The notes beneath the pieces are model-generated. The model ran no database searches. It worked only from the letters and a program-made list of their open reading frames with translations, and was not told the origin of the DNA. From Bacillus sp. BGMRC 2118 (GTDB taxonomy: Bacteria > Bacillota > Bacilli > Bacillales > SA4), in the NCBI GenBank assembly GCA_008364785.1, contig VTTJ01000009.1, forward strand, positions 62,001 through 126,000: a DNA stretch of 64,000 bases, in the 5' to 3' direction. Every line of letters begins with the position of its first letter. The first letter of the stretch is position 1. Shown here in pieces: positions 40,232 through 49,602 of this stretch. Both the position numbers and the translations under genes were made by a program.

Positions 40232-41759
40232 CTATATGTTAGGTATTGATATTGGGACGACAAGCACGAAGGCTGTACTCTTTACTGAAAAGGGAGAGGT
40301 CATTCAAACAGAAAATATAGGGTACCCACTTCACACACCTGACATTTCAACAGCCGAGCAAGACCCAGAAGAAATTTTCCAAGCCGTTATGAAGGCAACT
40401 TCTAGCATTATGAAACATCACACTACGAAACATCTTTCCTTTATTTCATTCAGTAGTGCGATGCATAGTGTCATAGCAATGGACGAACATGATCAACCTT
40501 TAACTCCGTGTATAACATGGGCTGATAACCGAAGTGAAGCGTGGGCTCATAAAATTAAAAATGAGTTAAACGGACATGAAATATATAAACGTACAGGCAC
40601 ACCCATTCACCCGATGTCTCCGTTAAGTAAGGTAGCATGGATTGTACACGAAAACAAAGAAATCGCTGCCAATACAAAGAAGTATATCGGAATTAAAGAG
40701 TTTATTTTTAAAAGGCTTTTTAATGAGTATGTAGTGGATTATTCTTTAGCTTCTGCTATGGGAATGATGAATCTTCATAGCCTGGATTGGGATGACGAAG
40801 CACTTCAAGTCGCAGGTATTAAGAGAAATCAATTGTCTAGGCTCGTTCCTACTACAAAGGTTTATAGCAATTGTAATCCAGAATTAGCAAAACAAATGGG
40901 TATTCCGCCTAATACTCCTTTTGTCATCGGAGCAAGTGACGGTGTTCTTTCTAATCTTGGGGTAAATGCAATTAAAAAAGGGGAAATTGCTGTCACAATT
41001 GGGACAAGCGGAGCAATACGAACAATTATTGATCAACCACAAACAGATGAAAAGGGCCGGATATTCTGCTATGCATTAACAGAGAATCACTGGGTCATTG
41101 GAGGTCCTGTGAATAACGGAGGAATGGTCCTTCGCTGGATACGAGATGAATTTGCTTCATCAGAAATAGAGACAGCAAAACGATTAGGTATTGACCCTTA
41201 CGAAGTGTTAACGAAAATCGCAGATCGTGTTAGACCAGGATCTGATGGTTTACTATTTCATCCATATCTGGCCGGTGAGCGTGCTCCTTTATGGAATCCA
41301 GATGTTCGGGGATCATTCTTTGGACTTACAATGTCTCACAAAAAGGAACATATGATTCGCGCAGCATTAGAAGGTGTAATTTACAATTTATATACAGTCT
41401 TCCTAGCATTGACTGAATGTATGGACAGCCCCGTTACACGTATTCAGGCAACTGGAGGCTTTGCAAGGTCAGCCGTCTGGAGGCAAATGATGTCAGATAT
41501 ATTCGAGTCTGAAGTCGTAGTACCGGAAAGCTATGAAAGTTCTTGTCTAGGTGCTTGTATTTTAGGTTTATTTGCTTTAGGAAAAATAGATTCATTTGAT
41601 GTCGTTTCAGACATGATCGGCAGCACCTACAAGCACTCACCTGTAGAAGAAGCAGCCAAAGAATACAGACAATTAGTACCGATATTTATCAACGTATCCA
41701 GAACATTAGAAGCAAACTATACGCAAATTGCTCGTTATCAAAGGAGCTTAATAAAGTGA
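40224..41759 (+). CDS. gntK: Gluconokinase
   Basis: This FGGY-family kinase phosphorylates D-gluconate to 6-phosphogluconate with ATP. It has about 511 residues. The first phosphate motif is MLGIDIGTTSTKAVLFTEKG; WADNRSEAW and GTPIHPMSPLSKVAW follow as substrate-binding parts. The C-terminal half has GASDGVLSNLGV, TIGTSGAIRT and TRIQATGGFARSAVWRQMMSDIF, the second nucleotide-binding signature. I chose ATG at 40224 behind GAGGCGGTGA; it overlaps gntR by eight bases, giving coupling. The open frame further upstream lies wholly within gntR. Confidence 0.94.
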   Translation: MTSYMLGIDIGTTSTKAVLFTEKGEVIQTENIGYPLHTPDISTAEQDPEEIFQAVMKATSSIMKHHTTKHLSFISFSSAMHSVIAMDEHDQPLTPCITWADNRSEAWAHKIKNELNGHEIYKRTGTPIHPMSPLSKVAWIVHENKEIAANTKKYIGIKEFIFKRLFNEYVVDYSLASAMGMMNLHSLDWDDEALQVAGIKRNQLSRLVPTTKVYSNCNPELAKQMGIPPNTPFVIGASDGVLSNLGVNAIKKGEIAVTIGTSGAIRTIIDQPQTDEKGRIFCYALTENHWVIGGPVNNGGMVLRWIRDEFASSEIETAKRLGIDPYEVLTKIADRVRPGSDGLLFHPYLAGERAPLWNPDVRGSFFGLTMSHKKEHMIRAALEGVIYNLYTVFLALTECMDSPVTRIQATGGFARSAVWRQMMSDIFESEVVVPESYESSCLGACILGLFALGKIDSFDVVSDMIGSTYKHSPVEEAAKEYRQLVPIFINVSRTLEANYTQIARYQRSLIK

Positions 41760-41878
41760 CCTTCAAGCAATTAGCTTCTTACTGGCCAATGACTACCCAA
41801 ATTTCTTACGTTTTGAAATGGGATAGTAGTGCCAGTTGATACGAGATAAAAAAAATCATGAATTAGGGGGAGTTTTCA

Positions 41879-43225
41879 ATGCCATTAGTTATTGTTGCAA
41901 TTGGTATTTTAGCTTTATTACTATTAATTATGGGCTTGAAGTTAAACACATTTATTTCATTAATCATCGTTTCATTTGGTGTTGCTATCGCACTAGGTAT
42001 GCCTCTAGGGGAAATTGTGAAAACAATTGAGGCTGGATTAGGCGGAACACTTGGCCACCTAGCGTTAATATTTGGTCTTGGTGCAATGTTAGGAAAACTC
42101 ATTGCAGATTCAGGTGGTGCCCAGCGTATCGCCATGACACTTGTGAACAAATTTGGGGAACGTAATATTCAATGGGCAGTTGTTGTTGCCTCATTCATTA
42201 TTGGAGTTGCTCTATTCTTTGAAGTAGGTTTAGTTCTATTAATTCCAATCGTATTTGCTATCTCAAAGGAATTAAAAGTCTCTATATTATTCCTGGGTAT
42301 CCCGATGGCAGCAGCATTATCTGTTACACATGGTTTCTTACCACCACACCCTGGACCAACAGTTATTGCCGGTGAGTACGGTGCGAATATTGGAGAAGTG
42401 TTACTTTACGGCTTTATTATCGCCATTCCAACCGTATTATTAGCTGGACCTTTATTTACGAAAGTAGCAAAAAGATTAGTTCCAGATTCATTTACAAAGA
42501 CAGGGAATATCACTTCATTAGGTGAACAAAAAACATTTAAACTAGAAGAAACTCCTGGTTTTGGTATAAGTGTATTTACAGCATTACTTCCTGTTATTTT
42601 AATGTCAATTGCAACAATCATTACTCTTTTACAAAACACATTAGGATTTGAAGATAACACGTTTCTAGCAGTCATTCGTTTTATCGGTGATGCAGGAACA
42701 GCCATGCTTCTTTCTTTATTAGTAGCTATTTACACAATGGGGATCGCTCGTAATATTCCAATAAAAACGGTAATGGATTCATGTACAACAGCTATCACAC
42801 ATATCGGGATGATGCTATTAATTATTGGTGGTGGCGGTGCGTTCAAGCAAGTATTAATTAATGGTGGCGTTGGTGATTATGTTGCTGAGTTATTCAACGG
42901 AACATCAATGTCTCCAATTTTATTAGCTTGGATTATCGCAGCCATTTTACGAATTTCACTAGGATCTGCAACAGTTGCTGCCTTAACAACAGCAGGTTTA
43001 GTTATTCCAATGTTAGGTACAACAGATGTGAATTTAGCATTAGTTGTATTAGCAACAGGTGCAGGAAGCTTAATTGCTTCCCATGTAAACGATGCTGGCT
43101 TCTGGATGTTCAAAGAATACTTTGGGTTAAGCATGAAGGAAACATTTGCAACATGGACATTACTTGAGACAATTATCTCAGTTGCTGGGTTAGGATTTAT
43201 CTTATTACTAAGCTTAGTTGTATAA
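41879..43225 (+). CDS. gntP: Gluconate permease
   Basis: This gluconate/proton symporter of the GntP family has 448 residues and around 12-14 membrane spans. Typical runs are GLGGTLGHLALIFGLGAMLGKLIADSGGAQRIA, VALFFEVGLVLLIPIVF, HGFLPPHPGPTVIAGEYGANIGEV and LRISLGSATVAALTTAGLV, with SHVNDAGFWMFKEYF near the end, all family marks. AGGGGGAG precedes the ATG. It is the third gene of the operon. Confidence 0.95.
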   Translation: MPLVIVAIGILALLLLIMGLKLNTFISLIIVSFGVAIALGMPLGEIVKTIEAGLGGTLGHLALIFGLGAMLGKLIADSGGAQRIAMTLVNKFGERNIQWAVVVASFIIGVALFFEVGLVLLIPIVFAISKELKVSILFLGIPMAAALSVTHGFLPPHPGPTVIAGEYGANIGEVLLYGFIIAIPTVLLAGPLFTKVAKRLVPDSFTKTGNITSLGEQKTFKLEETPGFGISVFTALLPVILMSIATIITLLQNTLGFEDNTFLAVIRFIGDAGTAMLLSLLVAIYTMGIARNIPIKTVMDSCTTAITHIGMMLLIIGGGGAFKQVLINGGVGDYVAELFNGTSMSPILLAWIIAAILRISLGSATVAALTTAGLVIPMLGTTDVNLALVVLATGAGSLIASHVNDAGFWMFKEYFGLSMKETFATWTLLETIISVAGLGFILLLSLVV

Positions 43226-43245
43226 CCATTAATCATACAGCCATT

Positions 43246-43294
43246 AAGGCAGTGAAGCCTACTTACTCATATTAGTAAGTGGGACTTTACTGTC
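43246..43294 (+). promoter_or_regulatory. Intercistronic hairpin between gntP and gntZ
   Basis: GGCAGT.AAG.CTACTTACT and AGTAAGT.GG.CTT.ACTGTC form a long imperfect hairpin without a T tract. It may set the 3' end of the upstream mRNA or lower gntZ expression. Confidence 0.5.
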
Positions 43295-43319
43295 TATTTA
43301 GATAAAGGAGTCGGATACG

Positions 43320-44723
43320 ATGAAACACACAATAGGAGTTATCGGATTAGGAGTTATGGGAAGCAACATTGCCTTGAACATGGCCAGTAAAGGGGAATAC
43401 GTTGCTGTTTATAATTATACGAGAGATTTAACAGATCAACTCATGGAGAAAATTGAAGTAAATACACTTCATCCCTACTTTGACGTACAACAGTTTGTTC
43501 AGTCACTACAAACACCGAGAAAGATCTTTGTCATGGTAACAGCAGGTAAGGCTATTGATTCTGTTATTCAATCTTTAGTTCCACATCTTGAAACTGGTGA
43601 TGTGATCATGGACGGAGGAAACTCTCACTATGAGGATACAGAACGTAGATATCATGAGTTGAAGGAAATAGGAATTGGGTATTTAGGCATTGGCATTTCT
43701 GGTGGTGAAGTCGGTGCATTAAAAGGGCCTTCTATCATGCCAGGTGGCGACCGTGATGTATATGAGAAAGTGGCACCAATTTTAACGAAAATTGCGGCTC
43801 AAGTTGATCATGACCCTTGTTGCATGTATTTGGGGCCAAAAGGCTCCGGACATTTTGTCAAGATGGTCCATAACGGAATTGAATATGCAGATATGCAGCT
43901 AATTGCAGAAGCCTATTCATTTTTACGAGAGAAGCTTCATTTATCTGTTGAAGAAATTGCTGACATCTTTGAAGCATGGAATCAAGGAGAACTACAAAGT
44001 TATCTAATTGAAATTACAGCTGACATTCTTAGGAAAAAGGACGAATTGACAGGTAAGCCATTGGTGGATGTCATCCTTGATAAAACTGGTCAAAAGGGAA
44101 CAGGAAAATGGACAAGCATGCAGGCCATTGACAATGGAATTACTTCCTCTATTATTACTGAATCGTTATTTGCCCGTTTCCTTTCCTCTTTAAAAGAAGA
44201 GCGCATGGTAGCTGAAACTATATTAACAGGTCCAGAGCAAGATGACCATTTAGTAGACAAAGAGAAGTGGATTGAATATGTTAGACAGGCATTATATATG
44301 GGTAAAATTTGTGCTTATGCTCAAGGGTTTTCACAATATAAAACCTCCTCTGAGATTTATGGATGGAACCTCCCACTGAAAGATATTGCTCTTATTTTCC
44401 GCGGAGGATGCATTATCCGTGCGCAATTCTTAAATGTAATCAGTGAAGCCTTCCAAGCAGATACAAATCTATCCAACTTGTTACTTGCTCCCTACTTTGC
44501 AGAGAAGGTAAAAGCATATCAAGTAGGATTACGAAAAGTAGTAAGTGAAGGCATTCAATCTGGTATTGCATTCCCTTGTTTAAGTACATCCCTTTCCTAC
44601 TATGACGGTTATCGAACCGGCCGATCTAACGCAAGCCTGCTTCAAGCACAACGTGATTACTTTGGTGCTCATACGTACGAGCGCATAGACATGGATGGAG
44701 TTTATCATACAAACTGGATATAA
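43320..44723 (+). CDS. gntZ: 6-phosphogluconate dehydrogenase (decarboxylating)
   Basis: This enzyme oxidises and decarboxylates 6-phosphogluconate to ribulose 5-phosphate. The 467 residues contain the Rossmann motif GVIGLGVMGSNIALNMASKG and FVMVTAGKAID. The GGNSHYEDTERR and GISGGEVGALKGPSIMPGG substrate loops, the catalytic GPKGSGHFVKMVHNGIEY (K and N) and GQKGTGKWT complete the set. GATAAAGGAG precedes the ATG. As the last gene of the gluconate operon it feeds the kinase product into the pentose phosphate pathway. It can be either NAD- or NADP-linked; I cannot decide. Confidence 0.94.
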   Translation: MKHTIGVIGLGVMGSNIALNMASKGEYVAVYNYTRDLTDQLMEKIEVNTLHPYFDVQQFVQSLQTPRKIFVMVTAGKAIDSVIQSLVPHLETGDVIMDGGNSHYEDTERRYHELKEIGIGYLGIGISGGEVGALKGPSIMPGGDRDVYEKVAPILTKIAAQVDHDPCCMYLGPKGSGHFVKMVHNGIEYADMQLIAEAYSFLREKLHLSVEEIADIFEAWNQGELQSYLIEITADILRKKDELTGKPLVDVILDKTGQKGTGKWTSMQAIDNGITSSIITESLFARFLSSLKEERMVAETILTGPEQDDHLVDKEKWIEYVRQALYMGKICAYAQGFSQYKTSSEIYGWNLPLKDIALIFRGGCIIRAQFLNVISEAFQADTNLSNLLLAPYFAEKVKAYQVGLRKVVSEGIQSGIAFPCLSTSLSYYDGYRTGRSNASLLQAQRDYFGAHTYERIDMDGVYHTNWI

Positions 44724-44765
44724 GTAGAACTTGGTTGGCATCACATCCTTGTTCGAAAGCGAACA

Positions 44766-44800
44766 AAAAGCTCTTCATATTAGCTATGAAGAGCTTCTTT
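44766..44800. terminator. Bidirectional terminator between gntZ and GGDEF-EAL gene
   Basis: AAGCTCTTCATA and TATGAAGAGCTT pair across five bases; CTTTG follows on the plus strand and TTTTTGTTC on the minus strand. Confidence 0.8.
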
Positions 44801-44844
44801 GTATACATATATCTTGTCATTAAGGTACTTCTTACAGAATATTA

Positions 44845-47160
44845 CTATTCATAAGGTGACTCTGAGCGAAATTTGCTATAACCCTGCAAAACTTTGTCAT
44901 TTTTCAAAGTATTCATAAACCTTCTACTCAAATATAACTTCTCAAAATCTGCTCCTGAACTCGGCCTTGCAAAATAATAACCTTGTCCAATGTCACATTG
45001 ATAAAAAGCGAGTGCCTCAACTTGATTTTTACTTTCGATCCCTTCTGCAACAATCTGAAGTCTTAATTTTTTTGCAATATCAATGATTCCTTTTACCAGT
45101 GATTGGTCATCCTCTAGCGATATATCATCAACAAAGGTTTTATCAATTTTTAGTGTATTGATCGGTAAATTCTTCAAGACATGAAGTGATGAATATCCTG
45201 TCCCAAAATCATCAAGTGATAGTTGAACTCCAAGTTTACGTAACCCGTTTAAGATCTTTTTTGATTCCTCAATATCCTGCATGATGCTCTCTGTTATTTC
45301 TAATTCTAAATAATCAGGAAGAATACCAGTTTCATCAATTACCTTTTCCACCGTATTCATAATATTACTATGCTTGAACTGTTGAACAGAAACGTTGACT
45401 GACATACAAAGTGGTGCATATCCTTGATCCTGCCACGCTTTATTTTGTTCGCAGGCGGTTCGTAGTACCCACTCTCCAATGCGAACAATTAACCCTGTCT
45501 CTTCGGCAATCGGTATGAACTCAGCCGGTGACACAGGTCCTAATTCACGACTATTCCAGCGGAGCAAAGCCTCCATCCCTACTATTTCTCGTGTTTGCAG
45601 ATTGAACTTAGGCTGATAGAAGAGCTCCAATTCCTTTTTATCGATCGCTTTTCTTAACTCTTTCTCAATCTGAACTCTTCTCGATAACAATTGATTCAAC
45701 TCATAATCATAGAAATGATAGTTGTTTCTTCCTTTACCCTTTGCTAAATACATTGCAGCATCTGCTGCTTTGAATAGTGTATCACTATCTCTTCCATTGT
45801 CCGGATAGGAGCTTATGCCGACACTCGGTGTAATCGTTACTTCATGTTCTTTAATAAGATACGTCTGATTAAATGATTCTATTATTTTATTTGCTGTGGT
45901 TACACTTCTCTCTTTAGAAGCATCCAATAATAGAACGACAAACTCGTCTCCACCTAATCTATAAATATGATGTTCTTGATCCAACGAGTTTTTCAACGAT
46001 GAAGCAACTCGTATTAATAATTCGTCCCCAACAATGTGTCCTAGCGTGTCATTAATCATCTTAAATCGATCCAAATCTATTAATAATAACGTGATAACCT
46101 GGTTATGATTCTCAGCTTGTTTTATTGCATTTTCCAAATTCACCTTAAAGCTACTGCGGTTTAATAATCCAGTCAATGAATCTTGATATGCTAGTATCCG
46201 ATATTCCATCATAAGCCTTCTATTTTTCCGGATAATCCATAAATGTCTCCCCATTATTAAGAAGAATACAAGTGCTAATCCAATGCTTAGTGCATTCACT
46301 TCCCAGTTGTAGCTATCGTAAACCAACACTAAAAATACAAAAATGCTGATATATGGGAAGATAGATTCCTTTTTATAGATGGATACGTTCATTTCACTAT
46401 ATTGCTGATGATTACCACGTGCAAAGATACTTGCAAATCCAACTAATAAAAGTGATCCTACCCAAATAGGTTCAATTAATAACTGATAATAGTCCTGGTT
46501 GGCCTTCATAATAGATGCGACTGCATCGCCCACTACTTGCAAATAAAAAGCGCCCATATAAAACGTCATGACTGTTTTATCTTGACTATGTCTTAAAAGG
46601 ATGTAGAGCAGTGTGGTTACAAACAATAAGCTAATGTCTACTACAGGATATAAGAACCCAACCACAATAACTTGCATTGCATTTGCCGCAGTAACAATAT
46701 ACGGTTGAACTAAAAAGTGTACACAAACGGTAAACAGAACGATGAAGAAAATAGCGGTATTAAAAAGGTGTGAATTCGTAGATATTGATGTACTAGTTAA
46801 TTGCAGTTTATAAATTAATGCAAATAAGAACATGGTTATTCCGAGTAACCAAAATAAGTAGGAGGTGTCAGGTGCATGTTGAATTCCTAATAGAAGTGCA
46901 CCTATAAACCAGATGAGGTTTCCTGTAACATGTGTCAATAAACCAATACCGATTAGAAGCCAAACAAGTTTTTCCTTTCGCTTTTTCAATCGATATGTTT
47001 GGTATGTCCAAACAAAGCTAAGAAGACCTACTATAATAGGGAATAGGCTAGAACCTAGCACGTTAATGATTTCAACCTTATAGAATAGTAGATTCCAACC
47101 ATATAATAATATCACGGTTAGTAGAAAGGTAAGCAATGCCTGTTTTTTAGTCTTAATCAT
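44845..47160 (-). CDS. Membrane GGDEF-EAL c-di-GMP turnover protein
   Basis: This 771-residue protein has around eight to nine membrane helices in the first 310 residues and no obvious separate sensor domain. GGDEF follows at about 330-490 (RLGGDEFVVL, with LIDLDRFKMINDTLGH) and EAL at about 510-755 (GMEALLRW, MSVNVSV, ITESI, DDFGTGYSSL, LKIDKTF, AEGIES). Both active sites appear complete; there is no RxxD before GGDEF. GAGG precedes the ATG. It resembles the protein at 6325 in its catalytic half only. It is monocistronic. Confidence 0.9.
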   Translation of the reverse strand: MIKTKKQALLTFLLTVILLYGWNLLFYKVEIINVLGSSLFPIIVGLLSFVWTYQTYRLKKRKEKLVWLLIGIGLLTHVTGNLIWFIGALLLGIQHAPDTSYLFWLLGITMFLFALIYKLQLTSTSISTNSHLFNTAIFFIVLFTVCVHFLVQPYIVTAANAMQVIVVGFLYPVVDISLLFVTTLLYILLRHSQDKTVMTFYMGAFYLQVVGDAVASIMKANQDYYQLLIEPIWVGSLLLVGFASIFARGNHQQYSEMNVSIYKKESIFPYISIFVFLVLVYDSYNWEVNALSIGLALVFFLIMGRHLWIIRKNRRLMMEYRILAYQDSLTGLLNRSSFKVNLENAIKQAENHNQVITLLLIDLDRFKMINDTLGHIVGDELLIRVASSLKNSLDQEHHIYRLGGDEFVVLLLDASKERSVTTANKIIESFNQTYLIKEHEVTITPSVGISSYPDNGRDSDTLFKAADAAMYLAKGKGRNNYHFYDYELNQLLSRRVQIEKELRKAIDKKELELFYQPKFNLQTREIVGMEALLRWNSRELGPVSPAEFIPIAEETGLIVRIGEWVLRTACEQNKAWQDQGYAPLCMSVNVSVQQFKHSNIMNTVEKVIDETGILPDYLELEITESIMQDIEESKKILNGLRKLGVQLSLDDFGTGYSSLHVLKNLPINTLKIDKTFVDDISLEDDQSLVKGIIDIAKKLRLQIVAEGIESKNQVEALAFYQCDIGQGYYFARPSSGADFEKLYLSRRFMNTLKNDKVLQGYSKFRSESPYE

Positions 47161-47282
47161 AGTAGAAACCTCTTACTGTTAGTGTATGTAGCGGTGATTC
47201 TATTGTCCTATTTTATCACCTTTTAACTATCAAAAATAGCGAATTCGTGTAGGTAAATGTTGTAATTTGTCGTATAATGACG

Positions 47283-47312
47283 AAAAGCAGCTTCTATAAT
47301 AAGATGCTGCTC
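47283..47312 (-). terminator. Terminator of the helicase gene
   Basis: GAGCAGC and GCTGCTT pair across a 14-base loop, followed by TTTTCG on the minus strand, ending two bases from the helicase stop. Confidence 0.65.
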
Positions 47313-47313
47313 G

Positions 47314-49509
47314 TTAATTACGTATTTGATTGAACAAAAACTGCGCTATCCCCTCTGACTCTAACCTCACCGCAACATACGGAGGCTTTACCTGCACCGA
47401 TTGAACAGGTGTCCCAAGCCATATTAACTTCCCATCAATGAGGACAAACGGAAAAGGTAATGCCTCTTCTAATTGCTCTACCTTTACCCTTTTGGATAGG
47501 TTCTTTAGTGTTTCATTCCACTGTTCAGGAAGTTTAGCAGATTTCGGCATGGATAGAAGAATGGTGTGCTTTGCCGCACTAATATCGTGTAGAATACGGT
47601 CATGTTTCAAGGCATGCATCCACTGCAGACGAGGATGTTGATTCTTAATCCACGTACCAATTTCACGTGGAAGTACACGCTGATTGTTGTTCATTTGGTA
47701 ATCTGTAAGGGATCGTAACGTTTTCCCTCTGTATACATGTTTCTGAATAAAGGCTGTATCCCCAACATGAAGGAACTTACCCTTTGTTCTAGTGATGGCA
47801 ACATTTAATAGCCTTTCACTCTCTTTTCCCGTGAGCAGCATGCTCGCTCTAGTTTGCGGGAAGCTGTCTACACTATCAAATACCATCACATCTCGCTCAC
47901 TTCCTTGAAACTTATGAACCGTAGCGGCAATGATGTCAGCTGTCATTAATTCTTTAGCATATAAATCTTCCAATAGTATTTGCATGAGTTCTGCCTGAGC
48001 TCGATAAGGTGTCGCGTATCCAATGGACCTTACTCCTCCAACATATGCTTCATGAATAAGCTGAAAGGAAAGCAACAACTGCCAAATGTTCATTCGGGAT
48101 TTTGAGGACTTTTCCGTAAAGCAATGCTCACCTGTATAACTGGAGTCAACCAATATAGCTGCCCTGCCAGAAAACGGAGCACGTGCTACAATTTTCTGCC
48201 TGCTGCTTGTAACACTTTCATGGTCCGAAACGAGTGAACCGTATATAAATTGATTCGTGAAAGCAGAAATGTCCGGATGCATCCTTCTTTGTTCATTTAA
48301 TAAAAACAATTGTGGATGAAGCTTGCCCGTTTTAACACTTTCTGTGATCCCAATACTGTTGAATATATCCTGTTTGAGCCATTTCTCTACTAGACTATGA
48401 TTACTTGCGGCAATTGGAGGGAGTTGCTTAAAATCACCACAAATGATCATTCGCTTTCCTAATGTTGTAGCAAAAGCTATTTGAGGGACATAGGCCATAC
48501 TCGCCTCATCAACAATAATGAGATCATAGTTTTTCGAATAAATGGTTTCATCTGAGGCTGCTTTTGCAAGAGTTGTTCCCACTATCAACGCCTCTTTTAC
48601 AAGCTTGATTTCTCGTTGTCTAATTTTCTCTAGGATTCTAGCCAACTTTGTTTCAATTTCCAGCAATTGAGTTGTATCCCGCTTCGTAAAAGACTTTGAT
48701 AAATCTGTTTTTAATCCTTGTCTTTCAAGTTGTAATTCTTTTCTTTCCTGTGAAAGCATCGGATCCTGTTGCTCGATAAGCTGTGATGTTGTAATTCCTT
48801 CGAAACTTGATAACATTTCACCTGTCTGTGAGCCGTAACGTAGAACATCACCCTCATGAAACTTATCCTTCTTTTTTAACACACCCGCAATCTCGGCTAG
48901 TAATACATCAACCGCCTGATTACTATGTGATAATAACAAAATGCTTTTCCCTTTCAGGTAGTGTTGGATGGCTACACGAGCTAAGGTATAGGTTTTTCCC
49001 GTACCAGGTGGGCCCCATAAGAAGGTGACAGGATTATACTTCGAACGAAGAAACACTTCATGCGCATGATTTTTGACCGTTTCCTTAGGGTGCTTTGTTT
49101 CAAGTGAAGGATTCATCAAACTCTTAATACGCAAACGCTTCTGCTTACTCTTCTTCATTTCATCAAATCGCTGGTAAAGTTCATCAAGCAGCTCCCACGG
49201 ATCATGTGATACATAAGCTTCTGGAATTAGGTCTCCAATAGATGTCGCTACGGACACTACTATACTTCTTCCTTCAGAAGATAGCATTCTTGCTTCTTGC
49301 ATAATATGTCCCCACTCTAGCTTCACTTTCGATCCTACTGGAATTCTCAGGTTCGAAGCTGTTTCAAAATAATACGTGTAGCCATTATCATTTGATAGCA
49401 AGTGTCCATTTGTCACTCGGTGTTTGCCACTGCCGTATTTTTTTAAATGATGAATCTCAGCTTGTAATGTTTTTTGCCATTCCTTGATGTATCCGAGTGT
49501 TGACTTCAC
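47314..49509 (-). CDS. UPF1/Ighmbp2-like superfamily 1 helicase with C-terminal PLD-like region
   Basis: This superfamily 1B helicase has about 731 residues. Motifs in order are Walker A WGPPGTGKTYTLARVA near residue 165, DEAS (IIVDEASMAYVPQ), GDFKQLPPIA, NEQRRMHPDIS, ATPYRAQAELM, TVHKFQGSERDVMVFD and LNVAITRTKGKF. A coiled stretch (ERKELQLERQGLKTDLSKSF) stands between motifs I and II, and the last 130 residues look like a degenerate phospholipase D-type module. The frame reaches 49584, but that part is the GGGACGGTTC palindrome; AAGGTGA lies seven bases before GTG at 49509. It may unwind DNA or RNA; its cellular role is unclear. Confidence 0.85.
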   Translation of the reverse strand: MKSTLGYIKEWQKTLQAEIHHLKKYGSGKHRVTNGHLLSNDNGYTYYFETASNLRIPVGSKVKLEWGHIMQEARMLSSEGRSIVVSVATSIGDLIPEAYVSHDPWELLDELYQRFDEMKKSKQKRLRIKSLMNPSLETKHPKETVKNHAHEVFLRSKYNPVTFLWGPPGTGKTYTLARVAIQHYLKGKSILLLSHSNQAVDVLLAEIAGVLKKKDKFHEGDVLRYGSQTGEMLSSFEGITTSQLIEQQDPMLSQERKELQLERQGLKTDLSKSFTKRDTTQLLEIETKLARILEKIRQREIKLVKEALIVGTTLAKAASDETIYSKNYDLIIVDEASMAYVPQIAFATTLGKRMIICGDFKQLPPIAASNHSLVEKWLKQDIFNSIGITESVKTGKLHPQLFLLNEQRRMHPDISAFTNQFIYGSLVSDHESVTSSRQKIVARAPFSGRAAILVDSSYTGEHCFTEKSSKSRMNIWQLLLSFQLIHEAYVGGVRSIGYATPYRAQAELMQILLEDLYAKELMTADIIAATVHKFQGSERDVMVFDSVDSFPQTRASMLLTGKESERLLNVAITRTKGKFLHVGDTAFIQKHVYRGKTLRSLTDYQMNNNQRVLPREIGTWIKNQHPRLQWMHALKHDRILHDISAAKHTILLSMPKSAKLPEQWNETLKNLSKRVKVEQLEEALPFPFVLIDGKLIWLGTPVQSVQVKPPYVAVRLESEGIAQFLFNQIRN

Positions 49510-49532
49510 TTTGTGTTCACCTTCTTTAAGAA

Positions 49533-49586
49533 GCATAGGGACGGTTCTACTGCTTCCTACTGGAAGCAATGGAACCGTCCCCATGC
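49533..49586. repeat. GGGACGGTTC palindromic repeat
   Basis: GCATAGGGACGGTTC and GAACCGTCCCCATGC pair with an inner TGCTTCC/GGAAGCA stem. This palindrome type, with GGGACGGTTC at its end, is widespread in Firmicute genomes to my knowledge. It lies between the methyltransferase stop and the helicase start and may end the first transcript. Confidence 0.75.
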
Positions 49587-49602
49587 TAGGCTAGCTGTTC
49601 TC

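Noticed and set aside
49510..49584. N-terminal extension of the helicase
   Set aside because: It is encoded by the GGGACGGTTC palindrome; a better GTG start follows.
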